The translations under genes and the position numbers were made by a program. The notes under the pieces were generated by a model. That model searched no databases and was not told the origin of the DNA. It worked only from the letters and a program-made list of their open reading frames with translations. A stretch of 64,000 nt of DNA from UBA6183 sp964603255 (GTDB taxonomy: Bacteria > Bacteroidota > Bacteroidia > UKL13-3). Of this stretch, positions 24,205-32,433 are shown piece by piece. The first letter of the stretch is position 1. Each line of letters opens with the position of its first letter. The stretch lies in the NCBI GenBank assembly GCA_964603255.1, contig CAZRVA010000002.1, forward strand, positions 1 to 64,000, written 5' to 3'.

Positions 24205-25641
24205 ATGACTGATAAAACTGCCGAAAGTGTTTGGAATAACTGTTTGAAACTGATTCAAGACAACGTATCACCACAAAGTTTCAAAACATGGTTTGAGCCA
24301 ATCAAACCCGTAAAACTCGACAATAAGATATTGACTATACAAGTTCCAAGTCAGTTTTTTTATGAGTGGTTAGAAGAACACTATGTTACCTTATTAAAAA
24401 AGACCTTAAAACAAGAATTAGGTCCAGGCTCTAGATTAGAGTACAATATTATAGTGGAGAACAGCAGCAACAATGCTAACCCATACGTTGTTAATTTACC
24501 CGGCAGTAACAACCATAAATCAGATACTCAAAATGTAGGTATGCCGCTTAACTTAAGCAGCAATATCAAAAATCCTTTTATTATACCGGGTTTAAAAAAG
24601 GTTAATATAGATAGTAACTTAAATCCATCTTTAAACTTCGATACTTTTATTGAAGGTGATTGTAACCGTTTAGCCCGTTCGGCAGGTTTTGCGGTTGCTA
24701 ACAAACCTGGTGGTACTTCGTTTAACCCTTTAATGATTTTTAGCGAAACCGGATTGGGTAAAACCCACTTGGTACAAGCTATAGGTAACATGATTAAGCA
24801 AAACAGCAAAAACAAAGTTGTATTGTATGTGCCTGTAGAGAAATTTACTAACCAATACGTGGAGTCGGTTCGCAACAACAGCAGTCAAGACTTTTTAAAC
24901 TTTTACCAAAACGTTGATGTATTAATAGTTGATGATGTTCAGTTTTTGGAGAACAAACAAAAAACGCAAGAAATCTTCTTCACCATTTTCAATCACTTAC
25001 ACCAACAAGGTAAACAAATAATATTAACCAGCGACCGTGCGCCTAAAGATCTAAAGGGTATGGACGAGCGTTTGTTATCGCGTTTTAAATGGGGTTTATC
25101 ATGCGATTTACAACAACCAGATTTTGAAACACGCCTAAGTATATTAGAAACCATGATGTACAATGATGGTATTACTTTAAGCAGAGATGTGGTTGAGTAC
25201 GTTGCACACAACATTAATAACAACATACGTGAGTTACGTGGAGCATTGGTTTCGTTATTGGCACAAGCATCATTAAACCGCAAAGAAGTTACGCTTGAAT
25301 TGGCTAAACAGATCTTGAAAAACTTCGTTAAAAATTCTTCACGCGAAATTTCAATTGAGTTTATTCAAAAATTAGTTTGCGATTACTTCACCATTCCGGT
25401 TGATTTGGTAAAATCAAAAACACGTAAACGCGAAATTGTACAAGCCCGTCAAATCTCAATGTATTACGCAAAAGATTTAACAAAGGCATCGTTAAAAACC
25501 ATTGGTATGCACTTTGGTGGCAGAGATCACTCTACAGTTATACATGCTTGCCAAACTGTTAACGATTTAATTGAAACAGACAAAAAGTTTAAATCAGATA
25601 TTGAAGAAATAGGAAAGCGTATTAAAATCAACTTGGTTTAA
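24205..25641 (+). CDS. dnaA: Chromosomal replication initiator protein DnaA
   Basis: DnaA binds DnaA boxes at oriC, oligomerises with ATP and melts the origin. The 478-residue protein has domain I (residues 1-90, VWNNCLKLIQDNVSPQSFKTWF), a short linker, the AAA+ domain with Walker A ETGLGKTH near 181 and Walker B VLIVDDVQF near 240, and domain IV with the DNA-binding signature GGRDHSTVIHAC near 437. Standalone gene with no dnaN beside it. The preceding 229 bases are very AT-rich, with only weak DnaA-box-like words, so origin location is not proved. Confidence 0.96.
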   Translation: MTDKTAESVWNNCLKLIQDNVSPQSFKTWFEPIKPVKLDNKILTIQVPSQFFYEWLEEHYVTLLKKTLKQELGPGSRLEYNIIVENSSNNANPYVVNLPGSNNHKSDTQNVGMPLNLSSNIKNPFIIPGLKKVNIDSNLNPSLNFDTFIEGDCNRLARSAGFAVANKPGGTSFNPLMIFSETGLGKTHLVQAIGNMIKQNSKNKVVLYVPVEKFTNQYVESVRNNSSQDFLNFYQNVDVLIVDDVQFLENKQKTQEIFFTIFNHLHQQGKQIILTSDRAPKDLKGMDERLLSRFKWGLSCDLQQPDFETRLSILETMMYNDGITLSRDVVEYVAHNINNNIRELRGALVSLLAQASLNRKEVTLELAKQILKNFVKNSSREISIEFIQKLVCDYFTIPVDLVKSKTRKREIVQARQISMYYAKDLTKASLKTIGMHFGGRDHSTVIHACQTVNDLIETDKKFKSDIEEIGKRIKINLV

Positions 25642-25665
25642 TATTACTTCTTTAAAATATACATG

Positions 25666-25696
25666 AGAGCTGCAATTATTTTGCGGCTCTTTTTTT
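25666..25696 (+). terminator. Terminator after dnaA
   Basis: Arms AGAGCTGCAA (25666-25675) and TTGCGGCTCT (25681-25690), ten pairs with one G-T wobble, five-base loop, followed by T6. Confidence 0.85.
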
Positions 25697-25820
25697 AGTG
25701 TTGATAATGTATATTAAGTGTTTCTAATTCAATAAATACATGAACAATCAATTTTTAAAAGTATATTACTTCGCCAATCAACTGGTAAAACAAGAAACTT
25801 AAAGATATTGGAGCTACTGC

Positions 25821-26594
25821 ATGAAATTATCTATCATTCATAACGAACTATTGTTGGATTACCTGCAAGTAATTCCAGATGATATACAACAGTGCTTTGA
25901 TGCATTGAAAGATGCAGAAATTTCTACACCTAACTTCAGCTTTTATACCTCGGTTGCTTCGGTTTTTAGTAGTAAGATTGAAGGTGAAAATATTGAATTA
26001 GATTCATACATCAAACACAAACGAGACGCGATTCCTTTTCAACCCAATTACACAAAAAAAATTGATGACTTATACGATGCTTACGTTTTTGCCCAGCACA
26101 ACACACTAAACGAAAGCAACATTAAAGAAGTACATAAACTTTTAAGTAAGCATCTTGTAGAACAAACATGGCTAGGTAAATACCGTACTCAAAAAATGTA
26201 CGTGGCCACTGATGATGGTAGGATTGAATACGTGGCAGCTTTACCACAAATAGTTCCAACAGAAATGGAATTATTTTACAACGACATAAAAACACTTCTA
26301 TTTGCTGAGTTAAACATTAACGAAGTGCTCTTTTATGCCGCTATGATACACCTGGTATTTGTAAAAATACACCCTTGGAATGATGGAAACGGCAGAAACG
26401 CCCGTTTATTAGAAAAGTGGTTTTTAGCAGAAAAACTAGGCCCAAAAGCATGGTTTATTCAAAGCGAAAAAATGTATTACAACCAACACAAAACCTACTA
26501 CAAAAACTTAAGAAGATTGGGATTGGAATACGAGCACTTAAACTATTTAGAAGCATTACCCTTTTTGTTGATGTTACCTAATAGTTTAAAATAA
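25821..26594 (+). CDS. Fic-domain AMP-transferase with N-terminal inhibitory motif
   Basis: Fic proteins move AMP (or another nucleotide part) from a nucleoside triphosphate onto a hydroxyl of a target protein. The 257-residue protein has the catalytic motif HPWNDGNGRNAR at residues 184-195 (H184 is the base; W replaces the usual F) and the flap around YVAALPQIVP. An inhibitory (S/T)xxxE(G/N) motif, SSKIEG at residues 50-55, lies before the Fic core, so it is a class II autoinhibited enzyme with no separate antitoxin needed. It is a single gene between dnaA and the gld operon; a possible target cannot be read from the context. Confidence 0.88.
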   Translation: MKLSIIHNELLLDYLQVIPDDIQQCFDALKDAEISTPNFSFYTSVASVFSSKIEGENIELDSYIKHKRDAIPFQPNYTKKIDDLYDAYVFAQHNTLNESNIKEVHKLLSKHLVEQTWLGKYRTQKMYVATDDGRIEYVAALPQIVPTEMELFYNDIKTLLFAELNINEVLFYAAMIHLVFVKIHPWNDGNGRNARLLEKWFLAEKLGPKAWFIQSEKMYYNQHKTYYKNLRRLGLEYEHLNYLEALPFLLMLPNSLK

Positions 26595-26636
26595 ACACTA
26601 AAACACCATTGATAACTAAGTAACACTTACTCATAA

Positions 26637-26661
26637 AAAAAGCCTCTTTAGAGGCTTTTAT
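26637..26661. terminator. Bidirectional terminator between fic and the gld operon
   Basis: Stem AAAAGCCTC / GAGGCTTTT with loop TTTA, T-rich on both sides (T4 plus more on the plus strand, a longer run on the minus strand). It serves the convergent fic and DUF4340 genes. Confidence 0.85.
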
Positions 26662-26665
26662 ATTT

Positions 26666-27676
26666 TTACTTCACCGCTTTAAAATCACTCAACTTTTTAA
26701 TTACACGGCCAAAGTTGTAGTTCTGCACGTACACCATGTTTTTGTCGTTATTAATAAAGCCGAAATACTTATCGGTGTCGAAAGTTAATTCGTTGCCTTG
26801 GTCATCATAACGGCTTTTGGTTTTGGCATCCACACCTTTAATGTGTAGTTTTAATTCCTGTGTTTTGCCTTTCTTATCCTCCACTTTTATCACACAATAC
26901 GCATCGCCTTTTGAAATGGAATCGTGCTGTGCTGAGGTAAAATTATCATCATAAGCCTCGGCAAATAATTGCGTAAAACTACCTGCATAATATTTTAAGA
27001 AGTTCACATCAGCTTGCACCACATTGCCTTGAGCATCCTTTAATACAGGCGTTGCTCCGGTATTGTCTATGTTAAATGACTCATTTGGTGTGATTGGATA
27101 ATTAACAGTTACTTTAGCAACATCTTCAAACTTGGTATCAAAAATCAACTTGCTTTTCCATTTAACCGGATTAGTTGGAAAGCGAGGTGTTAAATAACCA
27201 ACAAACCCAGGTATATGAGTAACAAAAGGTGTTTCGGCACCTTCAATCATCATAAATGTACCCGATTGGTCCAAGGTCATTTGCCCAACATAAATCGTTT
27301 TTAACAAATCATCACCCGTATAAAACTCAACCTTAATACCGGCTGCAGTTAATTCTTTAATTACTGTATTAAACTCGTTTTCACCAAGCGGGTTACGCAT
27401 CTTAATATCGTGCATGGTTTCTAATATCAAGTTAACCTTGGTCATATCGGCAGCAACAGTATTATCGGCCATCCACGAGCCATCAGCTTGTTTAGTTAAC
27501 AATACTTTTCCTCCACGTGGGTCTGCTAAAAACATTTTTGTAATAGCACCCGTATCTGCAATGGCAAAATCAGTTCCATCTCCGTTGTATGATTTCCATG
27601 GTTTACGAACTACCAAAAAATATAAGGCTGCAGCAGCCACCATCAATACCAATAATATTTTAATTTGTTTACTCAT
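26666..27676 (-). CDS. DUF4340-domain membrane-anchored protein
   Basis: A 336-residue protein with one N-terminal membrane helix (LLVLMVAAAALYFLVV) and a periplasmic beta-rich part typical of DUF4340 (LLTKQADGSWMADN, then repeats of similar strands such as FYTGDDLLKTIYVGQ). It is the last gene of the gldA-gldF-gldG unit, 18 bp after gldG. DUF4340 proteins often accompany GldG-like ABC transporter components and share its strand pattern, so it is likely an accessory part of that transporter. Function not established. Confidence 0.82.
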   Translation of the reverse strand: MSKQIKILLVLMVAAAALYFLVVRKPWKSYNGDGTDFAIADTGAITKMFLADPRGGKVLLTKQADGSWMADNTVAADMTKVNLILETMHDIKMRNPLGENEFNTVIKELTAAGIKVEFYTGDDLLKTIYVGQMTLDQSGTFMMIEGAETPFVTHIPGFVGYLTPRFPTNPVKWKSKLIFDTKFEDVAKVTVNYPITPNESFNIDNTGATPVLKDAQGNVVQADVNFLKYYAGSFTQLFAEAYDDNFTSAQHDSISKGDAYCVIKVEDKKGKTQELKLHIKGVDAKTKSRYDDQGNELTFDTDKYFGFINNDKNMVYVQNYNFGRVIKKLSDFKAVK

Positions 27677-27694
27677 ACCTGTTACCTAAAAATG

Positions 27695-29386
27695 TTATGC
27701 TGTGTATTTGCGTTTACGAATAATTTTATTGGTTAAACCGAAAATCAAAATCAAAACAATCGGCACAACCATGTTAACGATTTGCCACTTTAAACGCTCT
27801 GATTTTAGCTTACCTTTATCCAACAAACGAAGTTTAATTTCCTTTGCACGCACTTCAATTATACCACTATCATCACACAAATAATCCATACAGTTTAATA
27901 AAAAACGCTTATTACCAAACTGTTGGTTGGTGTACCTATCATAACCTAATGGAAAAATCTCTCCTGTGCTTTGTTTGCGTTGATTGCGTATTACGTCACC
28001 ATCAGCAACTACAATCATCTTACCATTATCAATAGAAGATTTGTATGGCAATGCATCAGTTTTAGCACCTTCTCTGTACTGAAATAACGAATTAAATTTA
28101 CCTTCAAGTAAAACAGCCAATGGTACATTACCTGATGTAAACATGGATGGATCGGGCTGTGTGCGAGCCATATTTAAATCAACCTTTACCGGAGCACCAA
28201 CCGTACGTGAATATGGTGATGAAGTTAACAAAATAGTTTTCTTAACTTCTTTGTTTGATGTGGTATCTATGCTACTTGCAAACTGAAAAAATACAGGATC
28301 AATTCCTTTTACAATAATATGTGCGTTTTGTTGAGGTGGCGCTGCTACCGGGAAAAACATCCAAGGTAATAATTTTTGTTGTGGTGTTCCGTTGCGTAAT
28401 GTGCTTAATATGGGAATGGCATTGCATTGTAAATCTTGTACCATGTTTGGATTAATACGTACGCCCCATTTAAATAACATGTCATCTAAATTTAAGTCAT
28501 AGCTGCCTGTCATAAACATAGCACCTTTACCAAGGCTGTCCATATCGGCAATTTGCGATTCTAGTAACCACAAAATTTTGCCGCCATGCATCACAAATTG
28601 ATCCAATAAAAATTTTTCGTATTCGTTAAATGGCATTGATGGTTTGGCAATTATCAATGCATCATTTTTCATTAAACTTTGTGGTGTTTGAATGGCTAAC
28701 GGAATACGCGTTACCGCATAAAACTCTTTCAACTCGTTTGATGCATCAGCCACATCCCAACGCGCTAACTCGCCATGATCATCAATAAAAGCAACTTGTT
28801 TAGCTTTGGTTTTTACGCATTTTCTTAGCACGTTGGCAATTTCATACTCCATCAATTCTATCGATTCGTTAATTACCTCTTCCGGACCTTGACCAAACTG
28901 TGCCTTTAATAAATTAACAGGAACCTCTTTGCCTTTATAGTAAAACATGGCTCCGGGCACAATTAACTTTTGCGTTGATTCATCATCTTTTTTGATTTGT
29001 ACATTGGTAGGCTGTAATCCTTTTTCGCCTAACTCTTGCAAAATATCATTGGCTTTTTTTGCATCGGCATTTTCAAACGGATCAACAAATTCGTATTGTA
29101 ATTTGCCGTTAGTGTAAGCTGCAAACTCATCCAACATTTCTTTGGCTGATTGACGCAAACGTTTAAAACCAGCAGGAAAATCGCCCTCAAGGTATACTTT
29201 AACAAACATTACATCATCAACCTTAGCGGCTAAGTTTTTACTGCTTTCCGATAACGAATAACGTTTCTCGGATGTTAAATCAATCCTAAAAAAATAGTTG
29301 GTTAATATTAGGTTCAACAAAATAAGTAAGCCCAATACTAAACCTAACTCCGTTAACGATTGTAGTTTAAAATTTCTTTTTTTCAT
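27695..29386 (-). CDS. gldG: Gliding-motility-associated ABC transporter substrate-binding protein GldG
   Basis: GldG works with GldF and GldA in an ABC transporter needed for or linked to gliding in several Bacteroidota. The 563-residue protein has an N-terminal membrane helix (LGLVLGLLILLNLILTNYFF), a large periplasmic domain with the segments DEFAAYTNGKLQYEFVDPF and a DUF4350/IFT52-like fold, and a C-terminal helix (IVNMVVPIVLILIFGLTN) ending in a basic tail. Length and topology match GldG. The core gliding genes gldB, gldH and gldJ-N are not in the window, so gliding itself is not shown. Confidence 0.9.
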   Translation of the reverse strand: MKKRNFKLQSLTELGLVLGLLILLNLILTNYFFRIDLTSEKRYSLSESSKNLAAKVDDVMFVKVYLEGDFPAGFKRLRQSAKEMLDEFAAYTNGKLQYEFVDPFENADAKKANDILQELGEKGLQPTNVQIKKDDESTQKLIVPGAMFYYKGKEVPVNLLKAQFGQGPEEVINESIELMEYEIANVLRKCVKTKAKQVAFIDDHGELARWDVADASNELKEFYAVTRIPLAIQTPQSLMKNDALIIAKPSMPFNEYEKFLLDQFVMHGGKILWLLESQIADMDSLGKGAMFMTGSYDLNLDDMLFKWGVRINPNMVQDLQCNAIPILSTLRNGTPQQKLLPWMFFPVAAPPQQNAHIIVKGIDPVFFQFASSIDTTSNKEVKKTILLTSSPYSRTVGAPVKVDLNMARTQPDPSMFTSGNVPLAVLLEGKFNSLFQYREGAKTDALPYKSSIDNGKMIVVADGDVIRNQRKQSTGEIFPLGYDRYTNQQFGNKRFLLNCMDYLCDDSGIIEVRAKEIKLRLLDKGKLKSERLKWQIVNMVVPIVLILIFGLTNKIIRKRKYTA

Positions 29387-29429
29387 GTGTAACGCTCAGC
29401 GTTTATATCAAAAAATTACAATACTTAAA

Positions 29430-30158
29430 TTACCACTTGCGTGAACCAAATATGGTTTTGGTTGACCATAAAAATGCAGTAATGATACTTAAAAAATAAA
29501 GTACATCACGACTATCTAATACACCTCTACTCATAGAATCGTAATGCGCTTTTATACCTAACGATGCTACAATACTATCGTAAGTTCCTAGCAAGTTAAA
29601 GTTGGCCAACATATCAAACAACGCATAAAAACTGTAGCATAAAAACATGCTTACTATAAACGATACAATTTGATTATCGGTAATAGCAGATGCAAAAATA
29701 CCAATGGCCACAAAGCTGCTTGCTAAAAAAAACAACCCAATGTATGAGCCCCATGTTGCACCAATATCTATATTACCTTTTGGTGCTCCCAATTGATAAA
29801 CCGTATAAAAATAAAGTAGTGTTGGTATTAATGAAAACAATACCAATACCACACCGGCAAAATATTTACCTAAAATAATTTGGGTATCGGTTAATGGTTT
29901 TGTGGTGATGATTTCTATGGTACCACTCTTTTTTTCTTCGCTAAAACTACGCATGGTAATAGCCGAAATTAAAAAAATAAACACCCACGGAGCCATACCA
30001 AATAAAGTATCCATATTGGCATAACCCATATCAAAAATATTATACTCAGGTAACACCCACATAAATAATCCAATCGCTATTAAAAATACAGTAATTACTA
30101 CGTATGCAATTAATGAGCTTAGGAACGATCTGATTTCTTTTTTAAGTATTGTATACAT
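29430..30158 (-). CDS. gldF: Gliding-motility-associated ABC transporter permease GldF
   Basis: A 242-residue ABC-2 type permease with six hydrophobic segments, including LIAYVVITVFLIAIGLFMWV and FIVSMFLCYSFYALFDML. The cytoplasmic segment RSFSEEKKSGTIEIITTKPLTDTQIILGK (conserved SEEKK.GT core) is characteristic of ABC-2 permeases and contacts the ATPase. It lies 8 bp after gldA and 43 bp before gldG in one operon. Function in transport across the inner membrane; substrate unknown. Confidence 0.9.
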   Translation of the reverse strand: MYTILKKEIRSFLSSLIAYVVITVFLIAIGLFMWVLPEYNIFDMGYANMDTLFGMAPWVFIFLISAITMRSFSEEKKSGTIEIITTKPLTDTQIILGKYFAGVVLVLFSLIPTLLYFYTVYQLGAPKGNIDIGATWGSYIGLFFLASSFVAIGIFASAITDNQIVSFIVSMFLCYSFYALFDMLANFNLLGTYDSIVASLGIKAHYDSMSRGVLDSRDVLYFLSIITAFLWSTKTIFGSRKW

Positions 30159-30166
30159 GTAAACAA

Positions 30167-31069
30167 TTATTTAGTAGTCAACTTTTGGAAAACAGATTCT
30201 AGTGAGTCTTCTTCCAAACTCATTGATAACAACACCCAACCTTGTTGTGATGATAAAGTAGAAACTTGCTCACGCACATCATCCGAACATTTTAAAAAGT
30301 ACCTTTTACCTTTTTGCTTTACCGCTTTTACTCCGGCAATATTCTTTAGCATGGCCTCTTTTACTTCATTTTTAAATTCAACCACAATGGTTAATTCGTG
30401 TTTACTTTGTTGTTGCAGGGCAGAGATGTTATCATCGGCAACTATTTTACCACGATTAATAATAATAACGCGGTTACACATGCTCTCTACTTCTTGCATA
30501 ATGTGGGTTGATAACAACACCGTTTTATCTTTCCCAATTTCTTTAATCAACTCCCGTATTTCTACAACTTGGTTTGGATCTAAACCCGAAGTTGGTTCAT
30601 CTAATATCAACACTTTTGGGTTATGCAACATTGCTTGTGCAAGTCCAACACGTTGTTTGTAACCTTTACTTAACTGACCAATTTTCTTTTTACGCTCAAG
30701 GCTCAAACCAACACGTTCAATCATTTCATCAACCCTACTTTTTGCTTCTTTACCTAATCCCTGAACCTCGGCACTAAACAGCAAGTATTCCTTTACAAAC
30801 ATATCGGTGTATAGTGGGTTTAACTCCGGTAAATAGCCAATGTGTTTCTTCACTTCCATGGTTTGGGTTGATACATCAAAACCACATACCTTGGCAATAC
30901 CACTAGTTTGAGGAATATATCCTGTTAAGATTTTCATGGTGGTTGATTTACCGGCTCCGTTTGGACCTAAAAAACCCAATATTTCACCCTGCTTGGCCTC
31001 AAACGAAATTTCGTCAAGCGCACGTTGCGTTCCGTAAATTTTGGTAAGCTTCTCTACTTGTATACTCAT
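30167..31069 (-). CDS. gldA: Gliding-motility-associated ABC transporter ATP-binding subunit GldA
   Basis: A 300-residue ABC ATPase. Walker A is GPNGAGKST at residues 35-43, the signature LSKGYKQRVGLAQAM near 136, Walker B VLILDEPTSGLDP near 152 and the H-loop STHIMQEVE near 190. The C-terminal 80 residues form the regulatory tail found in GldA. It heads the operon with gldF, gldG and a DUF4340 gene, which makes the GldA name safer than ABC ATPase alone. Confidence 0.9.
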   Translation of the reverse strand: MSIQVEKLTKIYGTQRALDEISFEAKQGEILGFLGPNGAGKSTTMKILTGYIPQTSGIAKVCGFDVSTQTMEVKKHIGYLPELNPLYTDMFVKEYLLFSAEVQGLGKEAKSRVDEMIERVGLSLERKKKIGQLSKGYKQRVGLAQAMLHNPKVLILDEPTSGLDPNQVVEIRELIKEIGKDKTVLLSTHIMQEVESMCNRVIIINRGKIVADDNISALQQQSKHELTIVVEFKNEVKEAMLKNIAGVKAVKQKGKRYFLKCSDDVREQVSTLSSQQGWVLLSMSLEEDSLESVFQKLTTK

Positions 31070-31088
31070 CGAATAAAATGAAAGTCAG

Positions 31089-31122
31089 CGAAAATAGGCA
31101 AAAGGTTGTTAAGCTGCACAAA
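31089..31122 (-). promoter_or_regulatory. Promoter of the gldA operon
   Basis: On the minus strand TTTG (31122-31119), 22 bases, TATTTTCG (31096-31089), 19 bases before the gldA ATG. It starts directly after the terminator of the upstream gene. Confidence 0.45.
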
Positions 31123-31123
31123 T

Positions 31124-31149
31124 AAAAAAGGCTTGCATGTGCAAGCCTT
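31124..31149 (-). terminator. Terminator of the 410-aa T9SS cargo gene
   Basis: Read on the minus strand, AAGGCTTGCA (31149-31140) and TGCAAGCCTT (31137-31128) pair over ten bases with a two-base gap at the tip (effective loop of about four to six), followed by a T-run (complement of 31124-31129). Lies just after the stop at 31154. Confidence 0.85.
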
Positions 31150-31153
31150 AGTA

Positions 31154-32386
31154 TTAGTTAATCAGTATTTTATGATAGGTATAACCTTCAATTGTTTGTA
31201 TTCTAATAAAATAAAACCCTGGTGGCAAACCGTATTTTAGGGTTGATATTCGATAACCGTTCGGTTGTTCTTCCAAATCCTCAGGTTTTACAACAACAAG
31301 CTGTCCTGTAGTGTTCATTAAACCAAAGGATAAAATTTTATGCTCAGTATCAATAAATAACTCATCTTTGGTTGGGTTTGGATAAATATTAGAAGTTGGC
31401 TTAAATGCTTCTTTTATTGATGTAGTCATAGGTCCGATGTACAATGCATTATCGAAAACTATGGTATGGTCGGCTGGAGTCTCACGTAACACAAGGTTGT
31501 AATATCCAGTAAACTCCCAATTTATAGGTATTGATAATGTTGTTTTTATTTGGTTGGCCGAAATAACCGATGTATTTAAACAAGAAAGCTGAGTAGCTCC
31601 CTTGAAGAAGTAGGCATTGTAGGTTCCGCTAGCTTGTGTAAAATCAATATTTACGCCAGTTATGGTTAAATCCAAAGTTTGTCCAACAGTTGTTAAATGA
31701 GGTGAAACACTAACAATTTGAGGAGCACCACCAGGTTGATAAACAAGTAATCCTCTGCCAGGATTATACAATCTACCCTCTTGAGCCACATCTACATAAA
31801 ACGCATAATAGCCATTACTTACAGTTGGACCAATGGTAACATTGGTAACCACAGTAGTATCATTAATGGCATTAACACTGTTAACTGTTATGCTTGATGC
31901 CTGTGCAAAAAAACCAGCTTGTATTTGTGTTGCCTGCATAAACGTAGTGCCTTCGCCTGTTATGGTTAGGTCTAGAGTTTGTCCATTGGTAGCCGACTCT
32001 GGTGTGTATGACTTAATCTTAGGTATTACACCTTGGCTATTCACAACAGTAAAAGCTTCTGCCTTGCTCATGAATGGAATACCCGATCCACCCACACTTA
32101 CCTGACACTTCTGATAATTGGCATTTTGTGGTATGGTGATGTTGGCTATCAAATTTGTACCACTTAATACTGCAACCGAATTAGCCCTTATGGCAGTAGC
32201 TGCATTAAAAACTGTAACAGCAATGTTTGATCCTTGGGCAAAATTTGTTTGCGAGCCGGTAATCTGAAGGTTCAAAGTTTGACCTCGCTGGCCTTGGTTT
32301 GGTGTGATGTTTACAATGCTGGGAGTTTGCGCAAAAGCAAATCCTGTCATCACCAAAAAAGAGAACATGGTTAAAATGGTTTTCAT
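31154..32386 (-). CDS. T9SS type A sorting-domain protein with three IPT-like repeats
   Basis: A 410-residue secreted protein. Signal peptide residues 1-19 (MFSFLVMTGFAFA). Three repeats of about 95 residues each contain a GQTL(N/D)L.ITG core (near residues 40, 125 and 215), similar to bacterial IPT/TIG or Ig-like units. The last 75 residues form the T9SS C-terminal domain: SNIYPNPTKDELFID, then GQLVVV, GLPPGFYFIRI and a final basic strand. Such proteins cross the outer membrane by the T9SS and are anchored to surface lipopolysaccharide or released. Start taken at the ATG that opens the signal peptide; an earlier ATG adds seven residues. Confidence 0.88.
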   Translation of the reverse strand: MKTILTMFSFLVMTGFAFAQTPSIVNITPNQGQRGQTLNLQITGSQTNFAQGSNIAVTVFNAATAIRANSVAVLSGTNLIANITIPQNANYQKCQVSVGGSGIPFMSKAEAFTVVNSQGVIPKIKSYTPESATNGQTLDLTITGEGTTFMQATQIQAGFFAQASSITVNSVNAINDTTVVTNVTIGPTVSNGYYAFYVDVAQEGRLYNPGRGLLVYQPGGAPQIVSVSPHLTTVGQTLDLTITGVNIDFTQASGTYNAYFFKGATQLSCLNTSVISANQIKTTLSIPINWEFTGYYNLVLRETPADHTIVFDNALYIGPMTTSIKEAFKPTSNIYPNPTKDELFIDTEHKILSFGLMNTTGQLVVVKPEDLEEQPNGYRISTLKYGLPPGFYFIRIQTIEGYTYHKILIN

Positions 32387-32433
32387 AAGTATTGGTTTGG
32401 TTAACACGAATTTAGCTGAATTCCTGAAAATTC

